The position numbers were made by a program, and so were the translations under genes. Positions 1 to 7,174 of a stretch of 8,179 nucleotides of DNA are shown in pieces. The notes under the pieces were generated by a model. The model saw only the letters and a program-made list of their open reading frames with translations. It was not told the origin of the DNA and searched no databases. This DNA comes from Chloroflexi bacterium RBG_16_51_16 (GTDB taxonomy: Bacteria > Chloroflexota > Anaerolineae > Anaerolineales > Villigracilaceae): positions 1 through 8,179 of the forward strand of contig MGNL01000054.1 of assembly GCA_001796785.1 (NCBI GenBank), in the 5' to 3' direction. Positions within the stretch are counted from its first letter, which is position 1. Each line of letters opens with the position of its first letter.

Positions 1-117
1 AATCAGGCGGATATTGGGCGGGTATTTCAGGCGGGAGGTACCAGCGAGGTCTGCTGCTCGATAGGAGCACCAGTTACAGGTAAAGCCGATAAGGATGGGT
101 TCAAAAGTTTCATTCAT
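1..117 (-). CDS. mvhD: MvhD-type hydrogenase/Hdr iron-sulfur linker subunit (3' end outside window)
   Basis: Only the first 39 codons lie in the window; the frame stays open to the left edge. The N-terminus holds a CNWCSY motif (Cys14 and Cys17) followed by ADLAGTSRLKYPPNIR. This is the signature opening of the MvhD/FrhD delta-subunit family, about 140 residues long with a [2Fe-2S] cluster. In methanogens MvhD passes electrons from the MvhAG hydrogenase (or from formate dehydrogenase) to the FAD of HdrA. The ATG is preceded by a strong GAGGAGA site that overlaps the hdrA stop codon, so it is translated directly after hdrA with an 11-base gap. The Cys ligands later in the protein cannot be seen. 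Family assignment is strong; the partner (hydrogenase, formate dehydrogenase, MetF or NADH module) is unknown because it would lie downstream. Confidence 0.9.
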   Translation of the reverse strand, partial: MNETFEPILIGFTCNWCSYRAADLAGTSRLKYPPNIRLI

Positions 118-123
118 CGTTGA

Positions 124-130
124 TCTCCTC
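124..130 (-). promoter_or_regulatory. Shine-Dalgarno of mvhD overlapping the hdrA stop
   Basis: On the minus strand GAGGAGA is followed by six bases and then ATG. The hdrA TGA stop shares its last two bases with the start of this site. The arrangement fixes the mvhD start and suggests that ribosomes ending on hdrA reinitiate at mvhD. Confidence 0.75.
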
Positions 131-2132
131 ACGCAGGGACGGCTTCATTACCGTCCACGTTTAGCAATAGCAGGCCATCGATCTGGGCCATAACCTGTTC
201 ATTGCTGAAACCGGTCCCAGTGATCGCACCCGCGGGGCAGGCCGCCACGCATGTACCGCAACCCTGGCAAAGTGCAGGATTGATTTCTGTTACCATCCGA
301 TCTTCATGAAAACTGATGGCATTAAAGGGGCACAAACCGTTACAGATGCGGCATCCGGAGCATTTTTCATCTAAAACGGTGGCGCGCACAGGCTCAAGGG
401 CAATCTCCTTCATATGGATCTTGCCAAGCGCACGGGCGGCTGCAGCCGCTCCCTGTGCCACGCTGGCCGGGATATCCTTGGGACCCTGCACACACCCGGC
501 TATGAGAATACCTTCTGTCATAGTAGCGACAGGATCAAGCTTGGGGTGTTTTTCTATGAACCAGCCGTCAGCACTGCAAGAGATTCCAAATCGTTTAGCA
601 GTCTCCCTTGAATCAGATCGGGGTTCGAGAGCGATGGATAAGATTGCCATATCCACTGGGATGCGCATTTGCACGCCGACAAGAGTATCTTCGACTTGTA
701 TGATGAGTTTGCCTTCTTCATCGGGTGTACGTGCAGCGTCGTTTATCTCCGCCACCTTGCCGCGGATGAAGTGGGTACCTTCCTCCAGGACCCGCTGGTA
801 GAACTCCTCGTAGCCTTTGAAGGCCGTGCGCATGTCGATATAGAAGTTGTATACTTCGGCGCCGGTGCGTTCATGGACAAGGTGGGCGAATTTCAATCCT
901 TGCATGCAACAAATGACCGAGCAGTACTCGTTGTAGTTCTTATCCCGGCTACCCACGCAGTGGACGATACCGACCGCCTTGGGAGCGGTTTTGCCATCGC
1001 GCAGCATGATATTACCGTTCGTTGGTCCGGCAGCGTTGCACATCCGTTCGAACTCAAGACTGGTAAAGACATTCGGCAGGCGTCCATAGCCGTACTGAGC
1101 GATGCGGCGTGCGTCGAACGTCTCGTAGCCAGTTGCTAAAATAATATTGCCAACGTTTATGGTGACGACTTCATCATTCTGGTCAAATTCAATGGCTTTG
1201 GTCGGACAGAATTTTTCACAAGCTTTACAGGTTCCCTTTATGTAGTAGGTGCAATTCTCCCGGTCGATAACCGGATATTTTGGCACTGCCTGAGGGAAGG
1301 GTACGTAAACAGCTTTGCGATAACCAATGCCAGCTTCATAAACGGTGTCGATCACTTTCTTTGGACATTTCTCCCAGCAGATACCACAGCCGGTACAGAG
1401 GTCGGTGTTAATGTAGCGGGCCTTCTTACGAATGGTCGCTGCAAAATTGCCAACATAGCCATCCACTTTTTCTACTTCACTCCAACTGAACAGTTCGATG
1501 TTTGGATGGATCCCGGCTTGAACCATCTTGGGGGTAAGGATACATGCTGCGCAATCGAGGGTGGGAAATGTCTTATCAAACTGTGCCATGTGCCCACCGA
1601 TCGAGGGCTCACGTTCCACCAAGTACACCTTGTATCCAGCATCAGCGATCTCCAAGGCGGCCTGTATACCCGCGATCCCCCCTCCAACCACCAGCGTATC
1701 GGGATGAATAGGGACTTTTAGCGGTTCGAGCGCCACATGATGGATCACACGCTCCACGCCACCAGAAACCACAGCCATGGCTTTGGCCGTGGCCAGGTCT
1801 TTGTCTGTGTGCACCCATGAAACCTGTTCGCGGATGGAGACTAATTCGCACAGGAATGGATTCAAACCGGCACGCTTGCAGGCTGTCCGGAAGGTGTTTT
1901 CGTGCAGGTGCGGCGAACAGGCTGCCACGACCACCCGGGTCAGTCCCAGTTCCTTGATGTCCTTCTCGATCAATTCCTGGCCTAGGCTGGAGCACATGAA
2001 TTTATATTCGCGGCCGACCACCACGCCTCGGTGCTTGAGGCGGGCAGCAGCCCATTCCGCCACCTCCTGCACGTCAACAATTCCAGCTATGTTTGTGCCA
2101 CAGTGACAGACATAAACACCTATCTTTTCCAT
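129..2132 (-). CDS. hdrA: HdrA: FAD/iron-sulfur subunit of soluble heterodisulfide reductase
   Basis: This is the flavin subunit of cytoplasmic HdrABC, the flavin-based electron-bifurcating core that splits electrons between ferredoxin and a disulfide or other acceptor. The 667 residues match the usual length. Visible in order: a Cys-rich N-terminal domain (CHCGTNI at 9-15, with further Cys at 47 and 72); a Rossmann FAD loop GGGIAG (150-155) with GGHMAQFDKTFPTLDCAAC (179-197); an inserted ferredoxin-like domain with Cys246/249/252/256 and Cys294/302/305/309; a second half of the thioredoxin-reductase-like fold (ATGYETFD near 333-340, HCVGSRD at 391-397); and a C-terminal 2[4Fe-4S] domain with Cys591/594/597/601 and Cys622/625/628/632. 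It starts at ATG with an AAAGGAGA site seven bases upstream, 16 bases after hdrB. MvhD is a separate gene here, not fused. No key residue appears lost. The bacterial electron acceptor is not evident from the sequence. Confidence 0.96.
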   Translation of the reverse strand: MEKIGVYVCHCGTNIAGIVDVQEVAEWAAARLKHRGVVVGREYKFMCSSLGQELIEKDIKELGLTRVVVAACSPHLHENTFRTACKRAGLNPFLCELVSIREQVSWVHTDKDLATAKAMAVVSGGVERVIHHVALEPLKVPIHPDTLVVGGGIAGIQAALEIADAGYKVYLVEREPSIGGHMAQFDKTFPTLDCAACILTPKMVQAGIHPNIELFSWSEVEKVDGYVGNFAATIRKKARYINTDLCTGCGICWEKCPKKVIDTVYEAGIGYRKAVYVPFPQAVPKYPVIDRENCTYYIKGTCKACEKFCPTKAIEFDQNDEVVTINVGNIILATGYETFDARRIAQYGYGRLPNVFTSLEFERMCNAAGPTNGNIMLRDGKTAPKAVGIVHCVGSRDKNYNEYCSVICCMQGLKFAHLVHERTGAEVYNFYIDMRTAFKGYEEFYQRVLEEGTHFIRGKVAEINDAARTPDEEGKLIIQVEDTLVGVQMRIPVDMAILSIALEPRSDSRETAKRFGISCSADGWFIEKHPKLDPVATMTEGILIAGCVQGPKDIPASVAQGAAAAARALGKIHMKEIALEPVRATVLDEKCSGCRICNGLCPFNAISFHEDRMVTEINPALCQGCGTCVAACPAGAITGTGFSNEQVMAQIDGLLLLNVDGNEAVPA

Positions 2133-2148
2133 AAGGTTTCTCCTTTAT

Positions 2149-3015
2149 CTACTCGCTTGCGAGTACGGGCATTACGGAAATGAACTCTTTACCGATGCCC
2201 AATTTTTTTGATGGAATTCCCAATGCTACCCCCACCAACTGCGTGAAGTACATGATAGGCACGGAAAAGTTTGTGTTGAATTCCTGATTTACTGACTGCT
2301 GGTAGCATTCCAGATTAATCTGGCACATGGGGCAGGCTGTGGCAATTACATCTGCCTGCCGTTCAACGGCAGTATGGAGCAAATTACGCACCATGCTCAG
2401 CGCAGCCGTTCGACTCGAAATTATCAATGAGCCACCGCAACAACGGGTCTTGAGGGGGTAGTCAATGGGTGTGGCTCCGATCGCAGAAATCAAGTCCTCG
2501 AAATAATGAGGTTGTTCCACCGATTCGTGGTCTTTCCTCGGTCTTAGTATCTGGCATCCATAATATGGAGCGATTTGGACCCCGTCCAGTGGATGTGTGA
2601 CAGCTGTTTTAATTTCCTCCGGCCCAATATCCTGCGCGTACATCTCTAAAAGATGGCGGATGCGAATGTTACCCGAGAAATGCAAGTCGTCCTCTTCGAG
2701 CGCATAGTTAATATGCTCGGCTAACTCGGGATCCTTTTTGAGGTGAGCCGCAGTAAAATACATATTTTTGTAGCAGGCGCTGCAAGGCGCGACGAGATCA
2801 AGGCCTGTCTTTTCGGCGATGGCCAGGTTGCGTGCAGATAGTGTGTAAGCCAGCAGCTCGTCGATGTGGAAATAGGTAGTAGAGCCACAGCAGTTCCAGT
2901 CGTCAAGTTCCATGAGTCTCGCCCCCAGTTTTTTCGAGGTCTCGAGGGCCGATGTGTGGTAACTGATTGCCAGTTTCTCAAGGGAACAGCCGGGAAAGTA
3001 TGCGTAATCCTTCAT
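2149..3015 (-). CDS. hdrB: HdrB: CCG-domain catalytic subunit of heterodisulfide reductase
   Basis: This 288-residue soluble protein has two intact CCG motifs. The first is Cys10, Cys42-Cys43 and Cys78/Cys81; the second is Cys154, Cys192-Cys193 and Cys228/Cys231. In the methanogen HdrB structure these ligands hold two non-cubane [4Fe-4S] clusters that cleave the CoM-S-S-CoB disulfide. Bacteria without these coenzymes must use another substrate, which is unknown here. The spacing (31 and 37 residues before CC, 34 after) fits the family pattern. The ATG overlaps the hdrC stop as ATGA, with GGAGGT five bases upstream, so translation is probably coupled to hdrC. No membrane segment or signal peptide is visible. 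The protein should bind HdrC and receive electrons from HdrA through it. Confidence 0.95.
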   Translation of the reverse strand: MKDYAYFPGCSLEKLAISYHTSALETSKKLGARLMELDDWNCCGSTTYFHIDELLAYTLSARNLAIAEKTGLDLVAPCSACYKNMYFTAAHLKKDPELAEHINYALEEDDLHFSGNIRIRHLLEMYAQDIGPEEIKTAVTHPLDGVQIAPYYGCQILRPRKDHESVEQPHYFEDLISAIGATPIDYPLKTRCCGGSLIISSRTAALSMVRNLLHTAVERQADVIATACPMCQINLECYQQSVNQEFNTNFSVPIMYFTQLVGVALGIPSKKLGIGKEFISVMPVLASE

Positions 3016-3581
3016 GCGAGACCTCCGATGGGGATGATCTTGCGGATCATGCGCTTGAAATTATCGAGTCGCTTGATGCGGGGGGGAAGTAGTGGAAGCC
3101 TGCCCTTCAGCATCAACTCTGTCGCGTTTTGGACTTCCAAGAAGAATTCACGCAGTTTGAACCTGAAAATATAGGATGGTGCAAGGATAGGTTCAAAAGT
3201 ACGGCCAGCGTTGACAATCGTCTTGGCGAATGCCTCTGAAAATGACGGTCCGATCAGCCCTTCCTGGTACCTGCTCTTCCAGATCGAATACCGCTGTAAC
3301 GCGTACATTAGCTCAGTGATGCTTATTCCCTGTGGACAGCGTACACTGCATTGGTAGCAGGAGGCGCAGTACCAGAAGGTGTTGCTATTGAGCACCTGGT
3401 CTTTTAATCCCGCATTGACCATGGCAATAATTTGACGAGGCGTGTAATCCATGTAAGCGGCTACAGGGCAGGACCCTGAACAGGATCCGCACTGGACGCA
3501 CATCGGGAATGGGTTTCCATCTGCTGCGTGCAGGAGGCTGGATACTTCTTTCATGAAATTGAAGGTGTAGGTTTCTGTCAT
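3012..3581 (-). CDS. hdrC: HdrC: 2[4Fe-4S] electron-transfer subunit of heterodisulfide reductase
   Basis: A 189-residue protein with two ferredoxin-type motifs, Cys28/31/34/38 (CVQCGSCSGSCP) and Cys72/75/78/82 (CASCYQCSVRCP). In HdrABC it carries electrons between the HdrA flavin/ferredoxin domains and the HdrB non-cubane clusters. The length and the helical, basic C-terminal tail (about 136-183) are typical of HdrC. There is no membrane helix, so it belongs to the soluble type. The ATG start lies 49 bases after the receiver gene; the only ribosome-site candidate is a weak AAGG eight bases upstream, clearly poorer than those of hdrB and hdrA. A small stem-loop sits in this leader. The gene begins the hdrC-hdrB-hdrA-mvhD module. 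Confidence 0.94.
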   Translation of the reverse strand: MTETYTFNFMKEVSSLLHAADGNPFPMCVQCGSCSGSCPVAAYMDYTPRQIIAMVNAGLKDQVLNSNTFWYCASCYQCSVRCPQGISITELMYALQRYSIWKSRYQEGLIGPSFSEAFAKTIVNAGRTFEPILAPSYIFRFKLREFFLEVQNATELMLKGRLPLLPPRIKRLDNFKRMIRKIIPIGGLA

Positions 3582-3609
3582 TGGATAGCCTTAAAGGATG
3601 ACCTGGAGG

Positions 3610-3630
3610 GTGAGCCGATGATAGGCCCAC
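3610..3630 (-). other. Stem-loop between the receiver gene and hdrC
   Basis: Transcribed as GTGGGCC, a seven-base loop TATCATC, then GGCTCAC. This gives a seven-pair stem with one G-U pair. It begins directly after the receiver stop codon and lies in the largest gap of the operon. No T-run follows, so it is not a standard intrinsic terminator; an RNA processing or stability element is possible. Such short stems also occur by chance. Confidence 0.4.
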
Positions 3631-4047
3631 TTATTGAGTAAGTGCCTTCCTCACCTCTGCTGCTTGGATTAAGGCATTAACCTTTTCGATTAGCATGGTG
3701 GGCTCAACGGGTTTTTCTACAAGTTCATCCACCTCGACGAAGCGGGGATGGATAGGTTCGCCTGGAAAAAGGAACGCAATCTGTTCCCGCATGCCTGTGA
3801 TGATCAGCACTGGCATTTCCCTTAATTTGGCATCCTTCCGGAGTTTACGGGCTATCATCACCCCCTCGGCTCCTCGTCCCATCATTATGTCAAGTAGAAG
3901 TAAATCGTATGTCTGACTTTGTAATTCTTTTTGGCCAGTTTTTGGATCATACGCAACATCCACCTCGAATCCCGCTGTATCCAGGATGGATTTAATACCT
4001 GCCACGAAATCTGGATCGTCGTCAATGATCAATATTCTTTTTGCCAT
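3631..4047 (-). CDS. Stand-alone response regulator receiver protein
   Basis: A 138-residue protein that is essentially a single receiver (REC) domain. The acidic pocket is Asp9-Asp11, the phospho-acceptor is Asp53 (LLLLDIMMG), the switch Thr is Thr84 (IITG), and the conserved Lys is Lys112 (EKPVEP). No DNA-binding, enzymatic or HPt domain follows; only about ten residues remain after the last helix. It must therefore act by protein contact or as a phosphate carrier. The Thr84-to-Lys112 stretch has 27 intervening residues, about six more than in CheY or in the receiver of the neighbouring kinase; the extra part is around FPGEPIHPRFVEV. The start is ATG with GGAGG six bases upstream, 26 bases after the hybrid kinase stop. 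The likely phosphodonor is one or both of the upstream kinases. Confidence 0.92.
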   Translation of the reverse strand: MAKRILIIDDDPDFVAGIKSILDTAGFEVDVAYDPKTGQKELQSQTYDLLLLDIMMGRGAEGVMIARKLRKDAKLREMPVLIITGMREQIAFLFPGEPIHPRFVEVDELVEKPVEPTMLIEKVNALIQAAEVRKALTQ

Positions 4048-4073
4048 ATCATGCCTCCGTAAAATTTATTAAT

Positions 4074-5198
4074 CTAGCTCTTGTTAGACTTTTCAATGAA
4101 ATATTTTGGCAGGCGGATATAGAATGCCGTACCCGTGCCAGTTTCGCTTTCTACTGTTATCGAACCACTATGTGCTTCGATGATTTGCCGGCTTACGACT
4201 AGCCCGATGCCGTGACCGGTTGGCGCAGCTTGACCGGATTTCACTCGAAAAAAACCCTCGAAAATATGAGGCAGATCCTCCTTGGGGATTCCAATACCAA
4301 AATCCTTGATCGTGACCAAAATGTCGGTTCCATTCTCCTCAGCCTTCACGATGACTTTGCTTCCATCGCGAGAATATTGGATTGCATTACCGATGATGTT
4401 GACAAAAGCTTCCGAGAGGCTGAGGACGTCCCCCCAAACCGGATGCAATTTAACACCGAAGGAGGAAACGATTTCGACGTTTTTTCGCGTTGCTATGGTC
4501 TCGATGTTTTCTAAGGCTTTGTAAATCGGTGTCGTCATCTGTATCGGGCTGAAATTTTTCTCGAGTTCCTCGATATTCACAGAAATGATTCTCAGCCAAG
4601 AGTCGATGATTTTTAACAAATCCTCCATCCTGACTTTTATCCGGACCAGCTTCTCCTTCTGGTCTTCGTTCAATACGCCGGATAATTCGAACTCAAGCGC
4701 AAAAATGTTTTGTTGAACGGCGTTCAAAGGGGCTTTCAGTTCGTGAGAGACGATATGGGCGAAATGCTCTCTAAGCAACTCTTTCTCGTGACGCAACATG
4801 ATGGTTTCAAGGATTAATTTTCTTTTTTCCAAACCCCTGCGGATGATGATGCGAAATTCCTCCGGCGAGAACGGCTTGGGAAGAAAATCGTAAGCTCCCT
4901 TCTTCATGGCGTCCACGGCGGAACTAACTGTGGCGAATCCCGTAATCACGATCATCACAATAGTGGGATCGATTTCTTCCAGTCGATCCAGGACTTCAAA
5001 TCCAGAAATTCCCGGCATCTTTAGATCCACAATAACGAGATCGGGTTGTAATTCTTGAACGAGGCGTAGGCCATCTGAACCGTTCAAAGCTGTCGAAACC
5101 TGGAAAGATTCACCACCCAGGATTTGTATGCATGAGTCCAGCACTACTTCCTCGTCGTCAATGATCAAAATCTTAGGCTTTGAGTGCATCGGGTTCAC
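4074..5198 (-). CDS. Soluble receiver-histidine kinase (REC-HisKA-HATPase)
   Basis: A 374-residue cytoplasmic signalling protein with its receiver at the N-terminus. REC (about 8-125) has Asp14-Asp15, phospho-acceptor Asp58 (VIVDLKMPG), Thr86 and Lys108 (LPKPF). A helical linker (about 120-145) leads to HisKA with the phosphorylated His152 (VSHELKAPLNA). The ATPase domain follows, with the N-box near Asn267/Asn271, G1 DFGIGIP (299-305), the F-box EGFFR, and G2 GHGIGL (328-333). All catalytic boxes look intact and there is no membrane segment. This layout suits a relay in which an upstream kinase phosphorylates REC, which then controls the kinase domain acting on a further receiver. The start shown is GTG, overlapping the preceding kinase gene by 26 bases; an ATG three codons later (5189) is almost as plausible and neither has a strong ribosome site. 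Confidence 0.93.
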   Translation of the reverse strand: MNPMHSKPKILIIDDEEVVLDSCIQILGGESFQVSTALNGSDGLRLVQELQPDLVIVDLKMPGISGFEVLDRLEEIDPTIVMIVITGFATVSSAVDAMKKGAYDFLPKPFSPEEFRIIIRRGLEKRKLILETIMLRHEKELLREHFAHIVSHELKAPLNAVQQNIFALEFELSGVLNEDQKEKLVRIKVRMEDLLKIIDSWLRIISVNIEELEKNFSPIQMTTPIYKALENIETIATRKNVEIVSSFGVKLHPVWGDVLSLSEAFVNIIGNAIQYSRDGSKVIVKAEENGTDILVTIKDFGIGIPKEDLPHIFEGFFRVKSGQAAPTGHGIGLVVSRQIIEAHSGSITVESETGTGTAFYIRLPKYFIEKSNKS

Positions 5199-7161
5199 CG
5201 ACCGTCGCCATGATGGGAAGACTCACGGTAAAGGTAGCGCCTTTTCCGAATTCGCTTTCAACAGTAATCTCTCCGTTGTGCTCCTTGACGATCCCAAAAC
5301 TGATGGCAAGTCCTAAGCCGACTCCGTGGCCGACCTCCTTCGTTGTAAAGAATGGATTGAAAATCTTCTCCATATTTTCATCAGAAATCCCATGGCCTGT
5401 GTCTTTTGCTGCTATTTCGACGTTTTCCATGTTCGCGCCGAGCCGGGTTGTGAGGGTTAATTGGCCGTTCCCAGCCATGGCTTCCGCAGCGTTGATAATG
5501 AGGTTCATGAAAACTCTCTCGATTTGTGAAGGATCTACGACAACCCTTGGCAGGTGTTCATCGAGGTTATTAATGATCGTGATGTTATGGAACAATACCT
5601 GGTTTTCGACGAGTGATATGCACCCTCTTAATAACGCATTAATGTCGGTCAAGGTTTTTTCGGATTTCTTCTGCCGTGAAAAATCAAGCAAGCCGCGAAT
5701 AATCTCACGGCAGCGGTACGCCTGGACTTCAATCTTTTGGATATTCTGGCGTGAAGATTCGTCGCTAATCTCTTGTTCAAGAAGCATACTGGAATAGGTG
5801 AGAATACCCTGAAGTGGATTGTTCAATTCATGGGCAACACTTGCGGCTAACTGACCGATGATGGCCAATCGCTCGGATTCCATGATCCTCCTTCTTGTAA
5901 ATTCCTTCAACCTCTCATCCCTTTCCCGCAAGGCATCGGCCATTTGGTTGAACCGGTGGGCGAGTTTCCCAAGTTCGTCACTAGTGGACTGGTCCACTTT
6001 AATATTCAGATTTCCATTCGCCACTTGCTTGGAAGCCAGGACCAGATTCTTGATCGGCGTTGATAAGCTCCGAGCGATCATCAGGGCAATAAAGGTCGTG
6101 ACAACCGAGCCTGCCAGTGCAATGCCGACAAAAGCCAGTATGGTCTGGTTTTTTATCTCGGTGTATTTCTGTTCAAGAATGCCAACATAGAGTATTCCGA
6201 TTATCTGGTCGTTGATATTCCAGATCGGTTCATAAGCTGTTATATACCAGTCGGTAACGACGAACGCTCGGCCGATCCATTGTTCTTTTTCCACAATGAC
6301 CCGGTTGTAGACATCCTCGGCGATTCGGGTGCCTACTGCTCTGAATCCATCATTATCTATCACGTTGGTGGATATTCGCACATCGTCCTGGAAGATTGTT
6401 GCTGTGCCAATGTCCTTGCCTTCGTATACGACATTCTGGAAGACAGTCTCCTTGACTTTGTCAACAACATAATAATTTCGGTTCAACAGGATTCCACCGT
6501 AAACTACACCAATGAAGTCACCTGCCTCGTCGAAGATAGGGGCGGCTGCTTTGAGCATCATCCCTGTAGTCTCCTTGGTCTCGGATCGGAGACGAGCCAT
6601 AGGTGTATCGATAAACTCGAAATACGCCTGGTTGGCCAGCTCGGGTGACTCGCGTTGAAGCTCTTCGGTAGATACGAGGGTCGTGCCGGACGCGAGAGCC
6701 TTCGTTTCCATAACAAGACCGACAATCTCATCCTCTTCGGTGTCGTCACCTGTATTCGTCGGATTGTTGATGCGCAGAATAACTTTTCCGGTATTGTCCG
6801 TGATGGTCAATACATCCAAGCTTTCACTATTTTTAAAACGCACAAGTTCATCAAGGTATTCCTGGCGGACATTACCACGCACAATGTCGCGCATGAAAAG
6901 CCTGACTGAGGTGAATCTGACTGCATCTTCCACATATTGAAGGCGATTCTGATAGATTTCTCTGGCAGTGTTTAGGTCATTGCGGATGCGCTCTTGTGCT
7001 TCTGCGATGATTCGGTCATCAATGATTTGGATTCCGATGGTGATAAAAAAAAGATCGCTCAGAAGAATGATGGATAAAAAACTCAGGGTTAACTTCGTAG
7101 CAATCGAAACTCTGATGTTCTGGATCCATGCGAATGCGTTTTTTTTTCCCGCGTTCATCAT
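5173..7161 (-). CDS. Membrane sensor histidine kinase (Cache-HAMP-HisKA-HATPase)
   Basis: A 662-residue transmembrane kinase. From the chosen ATG: a short basic N-terminus; TM1 at about 24-47; a roughly 290-residue extracytoplasmic region resembling Cache-type small-molecule sensors, whose distal part (RAFVVTDWYITAYEPIW, then a second Cache-like strand pattern IGILYVGIL) resembles those of anaerobe chemoreceptors; TM2 at about 341-364; HAMP to about 417; HisKA with His444 (ASVAHELNNPLQGI); and an ATPase domain with Asn557, G1 DTGHG (587-591), F-box FNPFF and G2 GHGVGLGL (611-618). The NtrB-like H-box and G-boxes are intact. An open frame extends upstream to a TTG at 7194 that would overlap the previous gene. 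The ATG at 7161 is preferred because GGAGA lies seven bases before it, 13 bases after the upstream stop. The ligand cannot be read from the sequence. The gene probably starts a relay with the next two genes. Confidence 0.92.
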   Translation of the reverse strand: MMNAGKKNAFAWIQNIRVSIATKLTLSFLSIILLSDLFFITIGIQIIDDRIIAEAQERIRNDLNTAREIYQNRLQYVEDAVRFTSVRLFMRDIVRGNVRQEYLDELVRFKNSESLDVLTITDNTGKVILRINNPTNTGDDTEEDEIVGLVMETKALASGTTLVSTEELQRESPELANQAYFEFIDTPMARLRSETKETTGMMLKAAAPIFDEAGDFIGVVYGGILLNRNYYVVDKVKETVFQNVVYEGKDIGTATIFQDDVRISTNVIDNDGFRAVGTRIAEDVYNRVIVEKEQWIGRAFVVTDWYITAYEPIWNINDQIIGILYVGILEQKYTEIKNQTILAFVGIALAGSVVTTFIALMIARSLSTPIKNLVLASKQVANGNLNIKVDQSTSDELGKLAHRFNQMADALRERDERLKEFTRRRIMESERLAIIGQLAASVAHELNNPLQGILTYSSMLLEQEISDESSRQNIQKIEVQAYRCREIIRGLLDFSRQKKSEKTLTDINALLRGCISLVENQVLFHNITIINNLDEHLPRVVVDPSQIERVFMNLIINAAEAMAGNGQLTLTTRLGANMENVEIAAKDTGHGISDENMEKIFNPFFTTKEVGHGVGLGLAISFGIVKEHNGEITVESEFGKGATFTVSLPIMATVGEPDALKA

Positions 7162-7168
7162 CAGACAG

Positions 7169-7173
7169 TCTCC
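7169..7173 (-). promoter_or_regulatory. Shine-Dalgarno deciding the sensor-kinase start
   Basis: On the minus strand GGAGA is followed by seven bases and then two consecutive ATG codons (7161 and 7158). The site lies within the 13-base gap after the upstream stop codon. It supports the ATG rather than the TTG 33 bases further upstream, which has no comparable site. Confidence 0.65.
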
Positions 7174-7174
7174 A

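Noticed and set aside
316..801. Plus-strand open frame of 161 codons inside hdrA
   Set aside because: It is antisense to a fully conserved hdrA, has no recognisable domain, and its composition is that of a reverse-frame shadow. The same holds for other plus-strand frames at 669-1139, 1777-2106 and 6280-6648.
2149..3015. Selenocysteine in HdrA or HdrB
   Set aside because: Some Hdr proteins carry it, but here every ligand position is an ordinary Cys codon and there is no in-frame TGA before the stop.
3610..3630. Intrinsic terminator after the receiver gene
   Set aside because: The stem is short and is followed by a C-rich sequence rather than a T-run.
5180..5797. Plus-strand open frame of 205 codons opposite the kinase ATPase domain
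   Set aside because: Long, but antisense to intact HisKA/HATPase motifs. The product is Ser/Met-rich low-information sequence with no domain; codon structure favours the minus-strand kinase.
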